Below are positions 27,482 to 35,590 of a stretch of DNA of 52,134 nt, one piece after another. The notes under the pieces were generated by a model. The model made no database searches. It was not told where the DNA came from and worked only from the letters and a program-made list of their open reading frames with translations. Within the stretch, counting starts at the first letter, position 1. Each line of letters starts with the position of its first letter. The translations under genes and the position numbers were made by a program. Source of the DNA: Streptomyces camponoticapitis (GTDB lineage Bacteria > Actinomycetota > Actinomycetes > Streptomycetales > Streptomycetaceae); the NCBI RefSeq assembly GCF_014646115.1, contig NZ_BMMV01000039.1:1-52134 (forward strand), given 5' to 3'.

Positions 27482-27827
27482 GCGACGGCTGCAGAGCGAC
27501 GACGGCCGAGTGGCGAGGACCGGGCGGCGGCGACCCGTAACGAATCCTGTCAACGTGGGCCCCGTGACGATCGGCGAGATCGTCGCGGGGCCCTCTCCCC
27601 TGTCCGGGCCGCCCGCAGCGGCTACCGGAACTCCGCCGCGTTGAAAGTCCGGCATGACGGTCGCGGACGAGGCGGGTGGCAAGACGGCGCGCGCCCCAGG
27701 GGTCTGTCGACGCCCGATCTCATTCGTAAGGAGGAGAGGTCGCACTCCCGTCCCCAACTTCGGTGGGATGCTCGAATGCTCCCCGCCGGGGATGTCTTAC
27801 CGGCCGGTCGCCTGATGAGGTGGGAGA
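27482..27827. other. Intergenic region with strong terminator and a lone TnsB-like 13-mer
   Basis: No gene seen. It contains a 16-bp-stem terminator (27557-27593), an AAGGAGGAGAGG sequence near 27728 not followed by a suitable start codon, and the 13-mer CCCAACTTCGGTG at 27753-27765, identical to the core of a transposon right-end repeat. Confidence 0.5.
27557..27593 (+). terminator. padR terminator
   Basis: Stem GGGCCCCG-T-GACGATC / GATCGTC-G-CGGGGCCC with one U-G pair and a GGCGA loop, followed by TCTCCCCT. It ends the padR transcript. Confidence 0.8.
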
Positions 27828-28379
27828 GTGCAGAGTCCTACCCCGTGGTTGCCCGAACAGTCCGATTCGACCGTCGTCTCCGCCGTATCGATCCGCGCGG
27901 ACATCGACGCCGGACTCTCCGCCGAGCTCGCGGCCGTCGTGTCGGGAGCCCGCAGGAGGGCGCACCGCGACGGAGACCGGCACATCGACACCGCCCACCT
28001 CCTCCACTCGCTCCTGGAGTCGGACTCCGAGGTCCGCGCGGCGTTCGACGGCGGGCCGCAGGTCGCCCGCGTCCTCGGCTATCTCGTCCAGCGGAGCATC
28101 GGCTACGGGCTGCGCTGGCAGGGGATGGTGGAGGACTCCGGCGCGGTCCCCGTCGTGTCGACGCCCGCGGTCCCCGGCTGGTCGCCGTCGGCCGTCACCG
28201 TCATGGAGAGCACTGTCGAACGGGCCCGACGGCGGGGCGAGCGACAGGCGGGCGGTCTCGATCTGCTCACCGAGCTCGCGTCCGACCCCGCCTCCCGCGC
28301 GGTCGAGGTGCTGGAGCGGGCCGGAGTGGACGCGCGGGCCCTCACCGGCCGTATCGCCGAGGCGTCCTACGGAGTGTGA
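27828..28379 (+). CDS. Clp N-terminal (Clp-R) domain protein
   Basis: 183 aa consisting of two Clp-N repeats (RRRAHRDGDRHIDTAHLLHSLL and the second near SAVTVMESTVERARRRGE...GLDLLTELA) without an AAA+ motor or peptidase. Such stand-alone Clp-N proteins may act as adaptors or decoys for ClpC-type chaperones. GTG 27828 has GAGG at 7-nt spacing. It is the first gene after the padR terminator, so it is probably transcribed from its own promoter. Confidence 0.75.
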   Translation: MQSPTPWLPEQSDSTVVSAVSIRADIDAGLSAELAAVVSGARRRAHRDGDRHIDTAHLLHSLLESDSEVRAAFDGGPQVARVLGYLVQRSIGYGLRWQGMVEDSGAVPVVSTPAVPGWSPSAVTVMESTVERARRRGERQAGGLDLLTELASDPASRAVEVLERAGVDARALTGRIAEASYGV

Positions 28380-28463
28380 CCGCCTGGTCAATGGAGAGTG
28401 ACGGCCTGTCTCGACAGGCGTGAAAGCGCCGATGCTCCTGACGCCGACTGACATGATGTGTCC

Positions 28464-29492
28464 ATGCACGCGTCTCAGGGGAGAAGCGTCGGCCTGGGAC
28501 TCGCGCTCCTGTCGGCCTTCGCGTTCGGTGGATCAGGTGTCGCGGCCAAGCCGCTGATCGAGGCGGGGCTCGATCCGCTCCATGTGGTCTGGCTCCGGGT
28601 CGCCGGGGCCGCACTCGTGATGCTGCCCCTCGCCTGGCGCCACCGCGATCTGGTCCGCCGCAGGCCCGCGCTGCTCGCGGGCTACGGCATGTTCGCCGTC
28701 GCCGGCGTGCAGGCGTTCTACTTCGCCTCGCTCTCCCGGATACCCGTCGGGGTCGCGCTGCTCGTCGAGTATCTGGCGCCCGCGCTGGTGCTGCTCTGGG
28801 TGCGCTTCGTCCGCCGCACGCCCGTCACCCGCGCCGCCGCCGTCGGCGTCGTCCTGGCCGTGGGCGGACTCGCCTGCGTCGTCGAGGTGTGGGCCGGGCT
28901 CTCCTTCGAAGTGATCGGGCTGCTGCTCGCGCTCGGCGCGGCCTGCTGCCAGGTCGGCTACTTCCTCCTCTCCGACCAGGGCGGCGACCCGGCGGCGGAC
29001 CCGTCCGACGCCGTCGACCCGCTGGGCGTCATCGCGTACGGGCTGCTCATCGGCACAGTCGTCCTCACCGTCATCGCCCGGCCCTGGGGCATGGAGTGGT
29101 CGCTGCTGGCCGGCAGCGCCGACATGGACGGGACACCGGTCGCCGCGCCGCTGCTGCTCGGGTGGATCGTGCTCGTGGCGACCGTGCTCGCCTACGGCAC
29201 CGGCGTGATCAGCGTACGAAGGCTCTCGCCTCAGGTGGCGGGGGTCGTCGCCTGTCTGGAGGCGGTCATCGCGACCGTGCTGGCCTGGGTCCTGCTGGGC
29301 GAACACCTGTCGGCGCCGCAGATCCTGGGCGGCCTCGTCGTGCTTGTCGGTGCGTTCATCGCTCAGACCTCGACGCCCGCGGCGCGGGCCGGAGGAGGGG
29401 GCGAGGGGTCCATGGTGGCCGCCGAAGCACCCGAAGCACCCGAAGTGGTCGGTGAGGAGGACGGGTTGTCCGCCGACCGGGCCGCGACATAG
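28464..29492 (+). CDS. EamA/DMT-family exporter (first)
   Basis: 342 aa with about ten membrane helices arranged as two EamA repeats; the second repeat carries GVVACLEAVIATVLAWVLLGE, the usual conserved glutamate region. The family exports amino acids, nucleosides or small metabolites; this substrate is unknown. ATG 28464 follows CATGAT with 6-nt spacing, suggesting a leaderless start; a GTG at 28458 is also in frame. Its stop codon TAG is part of the -10 box for the next transcript. Confidence 0.8.
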   Translation: MHASQGRSVGLGLALLSAFAFGGSGVAAKPLIEAGLDPLHVVWLRVAGAALVMLPLAWRHRDLVRRRPALLAGYGMFAVAGVQAFYFASLSRIPVGVALLVEYLAPALVLLWVRFVRRTPVTRAAAVGVVLAVGGLACVVEVWAGLSFEVIGLLLALGAACCQVGYFLLSDQGGDPAADPSDAVDPLGVIAYGLLIGTVVLTVIARPWGMEWSLLAGSADMDGTPVAAPLLLGWIVLVATVLAYGTGVISVRRLSPQVAGVVACLEAVIATVLAWVLLGEHLSAPQILGGLVVLVGAFIAQTSTPAARAGGGGEGSMVAAEAPEAPEVVGEEDGLSADRAAT

Positions 29493-29502
29493 GCTGCCGA
29501 TC
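29466..29502 (+). promoter_or_regulatory. Promoter for the leader ORF and second EamA gene
   Basis: TTGTCC (29466-29471), 18-bp spacer and TAGGCT (29490-29495). Seven nt after the -10 comes ATG 29503, so the transcript should begin at or next to the start codon of an 11-codon ORF. Confidence 0.55.
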
Positions 29503-29538
29503 ATGCCGCAGACCGTACTTCCGCCTCCCGCCGCCTGA
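29503..29538 (+). CDS. Putative leaderless leader peptide MPQTVLPPPAA
   Basis: Eleven codons plus stop, beginning exactly where the upstream promoter predicts the transcript start. The peptide contains three successive prolines, a sequence that slows ribosomes unless EF-P acts. Alternative hairpins follow before the second EamA gene (29654). A regulatory uORF or attenuator is inference; chance ORFs this short are common. Confidence 0.4.
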   Translation: MPQTVLPPPAA

Positions 29539-29569
29539 GCGCGGGCGGCCATCCGTTGACGTAGACCGG

Positions 29570-29608
29570 GCTCGGGCAGTCCCCGAGCGGTTCGTCGCTG
29601 CCCGCGAG
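29570..29608 (+). promoter_or_regulatory. Mutually exclusive hairpins upstream of EamA 2
   Basis: GCTCGGG (29570-29576) can pair with CCCGAGC (29582-29588), or GGGCAG (29574-29579) can pair with CTGCCC (29598-29603). The two structures share bases and cannot coexist, as in attenuators. Confidence 0.4.
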
Positions 29609-29653
29609 ACGGAGTGAGCGACCACCAACCCGTTCCGCACACGGAGAAGTCAC

Positions 29654-30679
29654 GTGTCGATTTCCGCATCGTCCGCTGCCACAACTGCCGCTTCCGCAGC
29701 GTCCGCCGCCCCCGGCCCGTCGGTCGGGCGCAGCCTGTTCTATCTCGTCGTCGCCGGGGTCGCCTGGGGGACCGCCGGCGCCGCCGCGTCGCTGGTCTAC
29801 CGCATCAGCGACGTCGGTCCGCTCTCCCTCTCCTTCTGGCGCTGCGTCGGCGGCCTCGTTCTGCTGCTCGGCGCGCTGGCGCTGCGCCGCGGGCGCGTGG
29901 CGAGGGCTCTCCCGTCGGTGACCGCGACCGCGACCGCGACCGAGCCGCGCCGCCGCCGGCTGATCCGGATCCTCGCAACAGGCATCGGCCTCGCGGTCTT
30001 CCAGAGCGCGTACTTCGCCGCCGTCGAGGAGACCGGACTCGCCGTCGGCACCGTGGTCACCCTCGGCGCCGGGCCCGTCCTCATCGCCCTCGGCGCACGG
30101 CTGACGATGGGCGAACGGCTCGGCGGCGGCGGCCTGCTCGCCGTCGTCGGCGCTCTCGCCGGCCTCGCCGTCCTGGTGCTCGGCGGTGACGGGGCGACGG
30201 TGCGTCCGGTGGGGATCGCGTACGCCCTGCTGTCGGCGACCGGTTACGCCGCGATCACCCTGCTCACGCGCCGGCTCGGCCGCGACGGCGGCAAGGCCGG
30301 CTCGCTCGCCACCACCGCATGGGCCTTCGCCGTCGCGGCACTGTGCGTCCTGCCGATCGCCGCGGGCGAGGGACTGCTGCCGCACACGGCCGAACCGGCC
30401 CAGGTGCTCTGGCTGTTCCTGTACGTCGCCGCCGTACCGACCGCTCTCGCCTACGCCCTGTACTTCGCGGGCGCGGCGGTCGTACGCGCCGCCACCGTCT
30501 CCGTGATCATGCTGCTGGAGCCGGTGAGCGCGGCGGTCATCGCGGTCGGTCTGCTGGGGGAGCGGCTCACCGCCGCGACCGTGGTGGGGACGCTGCTGCT
30601 GCTCGCCGCCGTGGTGGGTCTCGCCGCCGCCGAGGCGCGCCTCGCGTCGGACCGCCGGAAGACGGCCGATCTCGTGTAA
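29654..30679 (+). CDS. EamA/DMT-family exporter (second)
   Basis: 341 aa, about ten membrane helices in two EamA repeats after a serine/alanine-rich N-terminus. The end of repeat 2 shows VSVIMLLEPVSAAVIAVGLLGERL. It differs clearly from the preceding EamA protein, so it is not a recent duplicate. GTG 29654 has GGAGAA at 5-nt spacing. The 160-bp leader before it holds the promoter, the small ORF and paired hairpins described separately. Substrate unknown. Confidence 0.8.
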   Translation: MSISASSAATTAASAASAAPGPSVGRSLFYLVVAGVAWGTAGAAASLVYRISDVGPLSLSFWRCVGGLVLLLGALALRRGRVARALPSVTATATATEPRRRRLIRILATGIGLAVFQSAYFAAVEETGLAVGTVVTLGAGPVLIALGARLTMGERLGGGGLLAVVGALAGLAVLVLGGDGATVRPVGIAYALLSATGYAAITLLTRRLGRDGGKAGSLATTAWAFAVAALCVLPIAAGEGLLPHTAEPAQVLWLFLYVAAVPTALAYALYFAGAAVVRAATVSVIMLLEPVSAAVIAVGLLGERLTAATVVGTLLLLAAVVGLAAAEARLASDRRKTADLV

Positions 30680-30728
30680 GCCCTCGCGTGCCGCCTCGCG
30701 CGGCCCCGGCGTACAGCGTCCGCCGGGG

Positions 30729-31409
30729 TCAGAGCACGGTGAGGTAGTCGGGCAGGCCGACGGCCGGGTCCAGGTCGTCGGCCGGGACCGGTGTGCCGTA
30801 TCCGCGTACGACGGGCACCACACCGGTCCAGTGGGGGAGCGACAGGTCCTCGGGCTCGTCGTTCGGGCCGCCGGTACGGACCTTGGCGGACACCTCGTCG
30901 AGATCGAGGCTCAGTACGGCGGTCGCGGCCAGTTCCTTCGCGTTGGCCGGCCGTGAGTCGTAGGAGCGGCCGGGCACGACATGGTCGACCACGGCGTCGA
31001 GCGCGGCGCGCCGTTCGCCGGGGTCGGTCACCTGGTACGCGGTGCCGTGCACCACGACGGAGCGGTAGTTGATCGAGTGGTGGAAGGCCGACCGCGCCAG
31101 CACCAGACCGTCGACATGGGTGACCGTGAGACAGACCGCGAGCCCCGGGTCCGCCGTGTCGCCCGCCGTCCGCAGGGGGCGGGAGCCGGTCGACCCGTGG
31201 ACGTAGAGCCGCTCGCCGACCCGGGCGTAAAGGGTGGGGAGGACCACGGGCGCGCCGTCGCGGACGAAGCCGAGATGGCACAGATAGGTCTCGTCGAGTA
31301 TCCCGTGGACCAACTCGCGGTCGTACGAGGCGCGGTCGGCGGACCGGGTGGGGACGGTGCGGTCGGTGGGGCGGTAGGCGTCGGCGGGCGAGGAGGGAGG
31401 CTTGGGCAT
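30729..31409 (-). CDS. Pyridoxamine 5'-phosphate oxidase-like (split-barrel flavin) protein
   Basis: 226 aa. A split-barrel fold is suggested by RELVHGILDETYLCHLGFV, LYVHGSTGSRPLR and SAFHHSINYRSVVVHGTA, similar to NimA-type FMN proteins. It may bind FMN and reduce a small substrate, or metabolise vitamin B6. It is divergent from a MocR-type gene with a shared palindrome between them, which often means that the MocR protein controls this gene. ATG 31409 has AGGAGAG upstream. Confidence 0.75.
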   Translation of the reverse strand: MPKPPSSPADAYRPTDRTVPTRSADRASYDRELVHGILDETYLCHLGFVRDGAPVVLPTLYARVGERLYVHGSTGSRPLRTAGDTADPGLAVCLTVTHVDGLVLARSAFHHSINYRSVVVHGTAYQVTDPGERRAALDAVVDHVVPGRSYDSRPANAKELAATAVLSLDLDEVSAKVRTGGPNDEPEDLSLPHWTGVVPVVRGYGTPVPADDLDPAVGLPDYLTVL

Positions 31410-31420
31410 TGCACTCTCCT

Positions 31421-31434
31421 ATGTACTAGTGCAT
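31421..31434. promoter_or_regulatory. Palindromic operator between PNPOx-like and MocR genes
   Basis: ATGTACTAGTGCAT is a 14-bp palindrome with one mismatched pair. It sits between the divergent starts and abuts TAGTCT (31434-31439), a -10 placed 5 nt before the MocR gene. Occupancy could repress both directions. Confidence 0.55.
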
Positions 31435-31444
31435 AGTCTTCTTT

Positions 31445-32776
31445 GTGCTAGGAGAGTATCGGATCGAAGGGCGGCGCGCCGCCGAGATTGCCGCGAGCGT
31501 GGAGCGGGGGATCGGCGCGGGAGAACTGGCGCCCGGCCAACCGCTGCCTCCGCTGCGGGAGTTGGCACTGGAGCTGGGCGTCAACCCGAACACGGTGGCC
31601 GCCGCGTACCGCACGCTGCGCGACCGGGGTGTCATCGAGACGGCGGGCCGGAGGGGCAGCCGGGTGCGGGCGCGCCCGTCGAGCACGTCGCGCGGCTCGA
31701 TCCGGGTCGACGTGCCCGCCGGCGTACGGGAGGTGTCCGACGGCAATCCGGATCCCGCCCTGCTGCCGCCGCTGCACGACGCGTTCGCGGCGGCGGCGCG
31801 GGAGCAGGCGGAGCGTCCGGGGCGGTACGGCGACGCGGCCGTCCTCCCCGAGTTCGCGCGGCTCGCCCGTGCCGGGCTGGACGAGGACGGGGTGCCCGAC
31901 GGGCCGGTCGCCGTCACCTCGGGCTCGCTGGACGCGATCGAGCGTGTGCTGGCCGCGCATCTGCGGCCGGGGGACGCCGTCGCCGTCGAGGACCCCGGCT
32001 GGGGCAGCCTCCTCGATCTGGTGCCCGCTCTGGGGCTGCGGCCCCTGCCGGTGGCGCTGGACGACGACGGGCCGCTGCCGGGGGAGCTGGAGCGGGCACT
32101 GCGGGCCGGGGCGCGGGCGGTCGTCGTCACCGACCGTGCGCAGAATCCGACGGGCGCCGTGGTGGGCGCGGCCCGCGCGCGGGAGCTGCGTACGGTGCTG
32201 GCGGCCCATCCCCACGTACTGCTCATCGAGGACGACCACGGGCACCGGATCGTCGACGTGCCGCTTCATCCGCTGGCCGGAGTCACCGACAGCTGGGCGC
32301 TCGTGCGGTCGACGGCCAAGGCGTACGGCCCCGATCTGCGGCTCGCCGTGCTGACGGGGGACGCCGTCACCGTCGACCGGGTGACGGGCCGTCAGCGACT
32401 GGGCCCCGGCTGGGTGAGCAGACTGCTGCAACGGGCGGTCGTGGAGCTGTGGGCGACGGACGCGGTGGACCCCCGTGCGGTGGCGCGCGCGTACGGCGAG
32501 CGGCGTGACGCCCTGGTCCGGGCGCTCGCGGAACGGGGCGTCGAGGCGCACGGGCGGAGCGGGATGAACGTGTGGGTGCCGGTGGCCGAGGAGACCGGTG
32601 CGGTGGCGCGGCTGCTGCACGCGGGCTGGGCGGTCGCGCCCGGGGCGCGCTTCCGGTTGACCGCCGGGCCCGGCGTCCGGCTGACGGTGTCGGGCCTGAC
32701 GGGAAAGGACATCGAGGCGGTCGCGGACGCGGTGGCCGACGCGGCGGGGGCCGCGCCGGCGCGCAGTTACGGCTGA
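31445..32776 (+). CDS. MocR-type regulator (GntR HTH + aminotransferase-like domain)
   Basis: 443 aa. A GntR winged helix lies at about residues 10-75 (GELAPGQPLPPLRELALEL, GVNPNTVAAAYRTL), joined to a fold-type-I aminotransferase domain. PLP landmarks remain: QNPTG, the aspartate in IEDDHG, and the lysine in STAKAYGPDLR. MocR/PdxR proteins use PLP as sensor and commonly control vitamin B6 or amino acid genes. The divergent PNPOx-like gene is the obvious target. GTG 31445 lacks a ribosome-binding site and is nearly leaderless. The 3' end overlaps the convergent EamA gene by 10 bp. Confidence 0.88.
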   Translation: MLGEYRIEGRRAAEIAASVERGIGAGELAPGQPLPPLRELALELGVNPNTVAAAYRTLRDRGVIETAGRRGSRVRARPSSTSRGSIRVDVPAGVREVSDGNPDPALLPPLHDAFAAAAREQAERPGRYGDAAVLPEFARLARAGLDEDGVPDGPVAVTSGSLDAIERVLAAHLRPGDAVAVEDPGWGSLLDLVPALGLRPLPVALDDDGPLPGELERALRAGARAVVVTDRAQNPTGAVVGAARARELRTVLAAHPHVLLIEDDHGHRIVDVPLHPLAGVTDSWALVRSTAKAYGPDLRLAVLTGDAVTVDRVTGRQRLGPGWVSRLLQRAVVELWATDAVDPRAVARAYGERRDALVRALAERGVEAHGRSGMNVWVPVAEETGAVARLLHAGWAVAPGARFRLTAGPGVRLTVSGLTGKDIEAVADAVADAAGAAPARSYG

Positions 32777-33855
32777 TCGACGGGGATCGGGGCGGGGGCC
32801 GCGGGTGCGGGTGCTCGCGCGGGCGCCGGAGTCGGAGAGGGCGCCGACGTCTGCTCGGGCTTCGGGTGGGACTTTCGCGCGGTGCGCGAACCGCCGGCCC
32901 GCTGCTGGGTCAGTGCGGCGCCGACGAGCACGACCACCGCGCCGACCGGGGTGTTCCAGTGCAGCGGCTCGTCGAGGACCGCGACACCGGCGGCGGTCGC
33001 GATGACGGGGACGAAGTACGTGACCATCTGACCGGTCGTCGGGCCGACTTCGGCGACGAGACCGTACTGGATCAGCAGGGCAAGCCCCGTACCCAGACTG
33101 CCGAGCGCGACCACGGCGAGCAGCGGCACCACCGGGAAGGACGTCGGAAGATCGGTGAACAGCGGGGTCACCACGGCCAGTTGGAGGGTCGCCATGAACA
33201 ACTGGGCACCGATGAGCGAGAGATGCGAGCCGCTGCTGCCGGCCAGTGTGCGGCGTACGTAGATCCAGCCGACGGCGTAGCTGAGCGAGGCCAGCAGCGC
33301 CATGGCCGTACCGGTGAAGTCCAGCCCGGAGAAACCCTGCCAGGCGCCGAGCGCGGTCAGTACGCCGATGAAGCCGAGGCCCAGGCCGCCGACCCGGCGC
33401 CGGGTGGGACGGTCCTCGGAGAGCGCCACGAGCGACAGCAGCATGCCCCACAGCGGTGAGGTGGCGTTGCAGATGCCGGCCAGGGTCGAGGGGATCGTCA
33501 GCTCGGCGTAGGAGAAGAGCGAGAAGGGCACGGCGTTGAGGATGAGCGCCGCGACGGTGAGATGGCCCCAGGTGCGCAGCCCCCGGGGAAGCCGCTCGCG
33601 CCGTACCGCGATCGCGACGGCCAGGACCGCCGTACCGAAGAACAGCCGGCCGAACGTCACCTGGAACGGCGCGTAGCCGTCGGTGCCCACCTTGATGAGC
33701 AGAAAGCTGAAGCCCCAGATCAGCGAGAGCACGCCGAACCGGATGCGCCAGTCGATCGCGTTGCGGCGGGGCGAAGCGGCCGAAGCGGACGAAATGGTCG
33801 AGGTCGTCGAAGCGGATCCGGTGGGCCCGCCGCGGGGCGGGGTCGCTGTGCTCAT
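32767..33855 (-). CDS. EamA/DMT-family exporter (third)
   Basis: 362 aa. It has a serine/alanine-rich start, ten membrane helices in two EamA repeats (RFGVLSLIWGFSFLLIKVG..., then IATAAGVAVLDEPLHWNTPVGA), and a long Ala/Pro-rich cytoplasmic tail. ATG 33855 is chosen because it is the first ATG before the first helix; the longer frame to 33906 enters the promoter region. The divergent LysR gene is 73 bp away and is its probable regulator. Substrate unknown. Confidence 0.82.
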   Translation of the reverse strand: MSTATPPRGGPTGSASTTSTISSASAASPRRNAIDWRIRFGVLSLIWGFSFLLIKVGTDGYAPFQVTFGRLFFGTAVLAVAIAVRRERLPRGLRTWGHLTVAALILNAVPFSLFSYAELTIPSTLAGICNATSPLWGMLLSLVALSEDRPTRRRVGGLGLGFIGVLTALGAWQGFSGLDFTGTAMALLASLSYAVGWIYVRRTLAGSSGSHLSLIGAQLFMATLQLAVVTPLFTDLPTSFPVVPLLAVVALGSLGTGLALLIQYGLVAEVGPTTGQMVTYFVPVIATAAGVAVLDEPLHWNTPVGAVVVLVGAALTQQRAGGSRTARKSHPKPEQTSAPSPTPAPARAPAPAAPAPIPVDQP

Positions 33856-33915
33856 ACGGCAACGATGAGGGCCCCAACCCCTTAGAACAAGCGAGAATAT
33901 CTCCACCCGTCTGCG

Positions 33916-33928
33916 TAGTATCGCTTAC
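33916..33928 (+). promoter_or_regulatory. Leaderless promoter of the LysR gene
   Basis: TAGTAT (33916-33921) is followed by 7 nt and ATG 33929, with no ribosome-binding site. Confidence 0.55.
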
Positions 33929-34858
33929 ATGTTGAACCTGGAGAGGCTGCGGATCCTTGACGCGCTCGCCCGGCACGGCTCCGTGAGCGGCGCCGCCGAC
34001 GGTCTCCATGTGACCACGTCGGCCGTCTCGCAGCAGATGGCCAAGCTGGAGCGGGAGGTCGGCCAGCAACTGCTGACCAAGCACGGGCGCGGCGTACGGC
34101 TCACCGACGCGGGGCGGCTGCTCGCCGACCACGCCGCGCGGATCATCTCCCAGGTGGAGCTCGCCCAGTCGGACATCGAGGCGCGCCGGGGCGAGGTGGT
34201 CGGCGAGGTGCGGCTGTCGGCGTTCCCCACGGCGGCCCGTGGTCTGTTCCCCGTCGCGCTCGCCTCACTGCGCAAGGCGCACCCCGATCTGCGGGTGCGC
34301 TCGATGGAGTTGGAGCCGGACGGCGCTCTCCGCCAGGTCCTGCGGGGCGATCTCGATCTCGCCGTCGTACTGGACTGGAACAACAAGCGGCTGCCGGTGC
34401 CGGGCGGGCTGGCCACGGCCTCCCTCCTGGAGGACGCGGCCGATGTGGCGATGCCGGCCGATCATCCGCTGGCGGGCCGGCGGGAAGTCGAACTGGAGGA
34501 GTTCGCCGACGACTCGTGGGTGTCCTGGCCGACCGGCGAGTTCTGCCACGAGTGGCTCGTGTTCACGCTGCGCTCGAAGGGGATCGAGCCGCGCATCGAG
34601 CACATGGCCGGTGAGCAGCACACCCAACTGGAGCTGGTCGGCGGGGGGTTGGGGGTCTGTGTCGCGCCGCGGATGGGGCGCGGGCGGCTGCCCGACGGTG
34701 TGGTGGCCGTCCCCGTACGGCAGAAGATGTTCCGGCACGTGTACGCGGTGTGGCGCGCCGACGCCGACCGCCGCCCGTCGATCCGGGCGGCGGTCGAGGC
34801 GCTGGACGAAGCGGCGCGGGTGGTGAAGGCCGTGGAGACGGCGGATGTCAGGGACTGA
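33929..34858 (+). CDS. LysR-family transcriptional regulator
   Basis: 309 aa. The N-terminal HTH (RLRILDALARHGSVSGAADG, VTTSAVSQQMAKLERE) is followed by a long linker helix and a two-lobe effector domain. The typical LysR arrangement is present: divergent transcription from the EamA exporter, with start codons 73 bp apart. It probably activates or represses that exporter in response to the exported compound, which is unknown. Expressed from a leaderless start. Confidence 0.88.
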   Translation: MLNLERLRILDALARHGSVSGAADGLHVTTSAVSQQMAKLEREVGQQLLTKHGRGVRLTDAGRLLADHAARIISQVELAQSDIEARRGEVVGEVRLSAFPTAARGLFPVALASLRKAHPDLRVRSMELEPDGALRQVLRGDLDLAVVLDWNNKRLPVPGGLATASLLEDAADVAMPADHPLAGRREVELEEFADDSWVSWPTGEFCHEWLVFTLRSKGIEPRIEHMAGEQHTQLELVGGGLGVCVAPRMGRGRLPDGVVAVPVRQKMFRHVYAVWRADADRRPSIRAAVEALDEAARVVKAVETADVRD

Positions 34859-34874
34859 CCATGCCGACCGCCCC

Positions 34875-35372
34875 TCAGGCGAGGGTGATCGAGTCCCCCT
34901 CGACGGTGATCGAGGCGGCGCCCAGCGGCTTGTTCGCGGGGCCCTTCTTCACGCTGCCGTTCGCCGCGTCGAACTGACTGCCGTGGCAGGGGCAGGTGAT
35001 GGTGCCGTTGGAGATGTCGCCCACGGTGCATCCCGAGTGGGTGCACACGGAGGAGAAGGCCTTGAACTCACCGGCCGTCGGCTGGGTGACCACGACGCCC
35101 TTGTCCTCGAAGACCTTGCCGCCGCCCTCCGGGATGTCGGAGGTCTTGGCGAGCACCTCTCCCTTGCCCGCGGCCCCGCTGTCCCCGTTGGCGCCGTCGT
35201 CCGCCCCGCCGTCGCCCGCCGGCGTCTCAGCGGCGGCGTCCGACGCGTCGTCGTCCGAGCCGCAGGCGACGAGTGCCGCGCCGAGGCCGACGGCGCCCGC
35301 CGCCGCCACGACCGTACGGCGCGCCACCGTCCGACCCGTGGCCGTCCGCGCGGTGCCCTGCGTTCCCGTCAT
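34875..35372 (-). CDS. Rieske [2Fe-2S] lipoprotein
   Basis: 165 aa. A Tat-like signal with RRTVVAAAG is followed by a lipobox ending LVAC near residue 37, then an acidic Asp/Ala/Gly linker and a Rieske domain with CTHSGC and CPCHGSQFD, which supply the two Cys and two His ligands. It should sit on the outer face of the membrane and carry electrons, but no partner oxidase or dehydrogenase is next to it. ATG 35372 has GGGAG upstream. It is divergent from the ECF sigma gene. Confidence 0.88.
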   Translation of the reverse strand: MTGTQGTARTATGRTVARRTVVAAAGAVGLGAALVACGSDDDASDAAAETPAGDGGADDGANGDSGAAGKGEVLAKTSDIPEGGGKVFEDKGVVVTQPTAGEFKAFSSVCTHSGCTVGDISNGTITCPCHGSQFDAANGSVKKGPANKPLGAASITVEGDSITLA

Positions 35373-35590
35373 GTCTGCTCCCTGTCCGTGCCCGGCTCCG
35401 GCGGCCGGTTCTCAAGGGGGTACGCACCAGTGCGGCGCGGTGTTCAAGCCCCGGACGACTTTCTCAAAGTTTCAAGGACTCCCGGGGGACATCCGAGCGG
35501 CGTCGCCCCGGGAACCTGTGCGCGGTACTGCTGCCGCGCACATGACGCAGGTCACAGGAACCCCACAGGGGCCGCGGAGAGACAACAGGT

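Noticed and set aside
31448..34132. 894-codon minus-strand open frame
   Set aside because: It is antisense to MocR and LysR genes and mixed with EamA 3; the composition is an artefact of high GC third positions.
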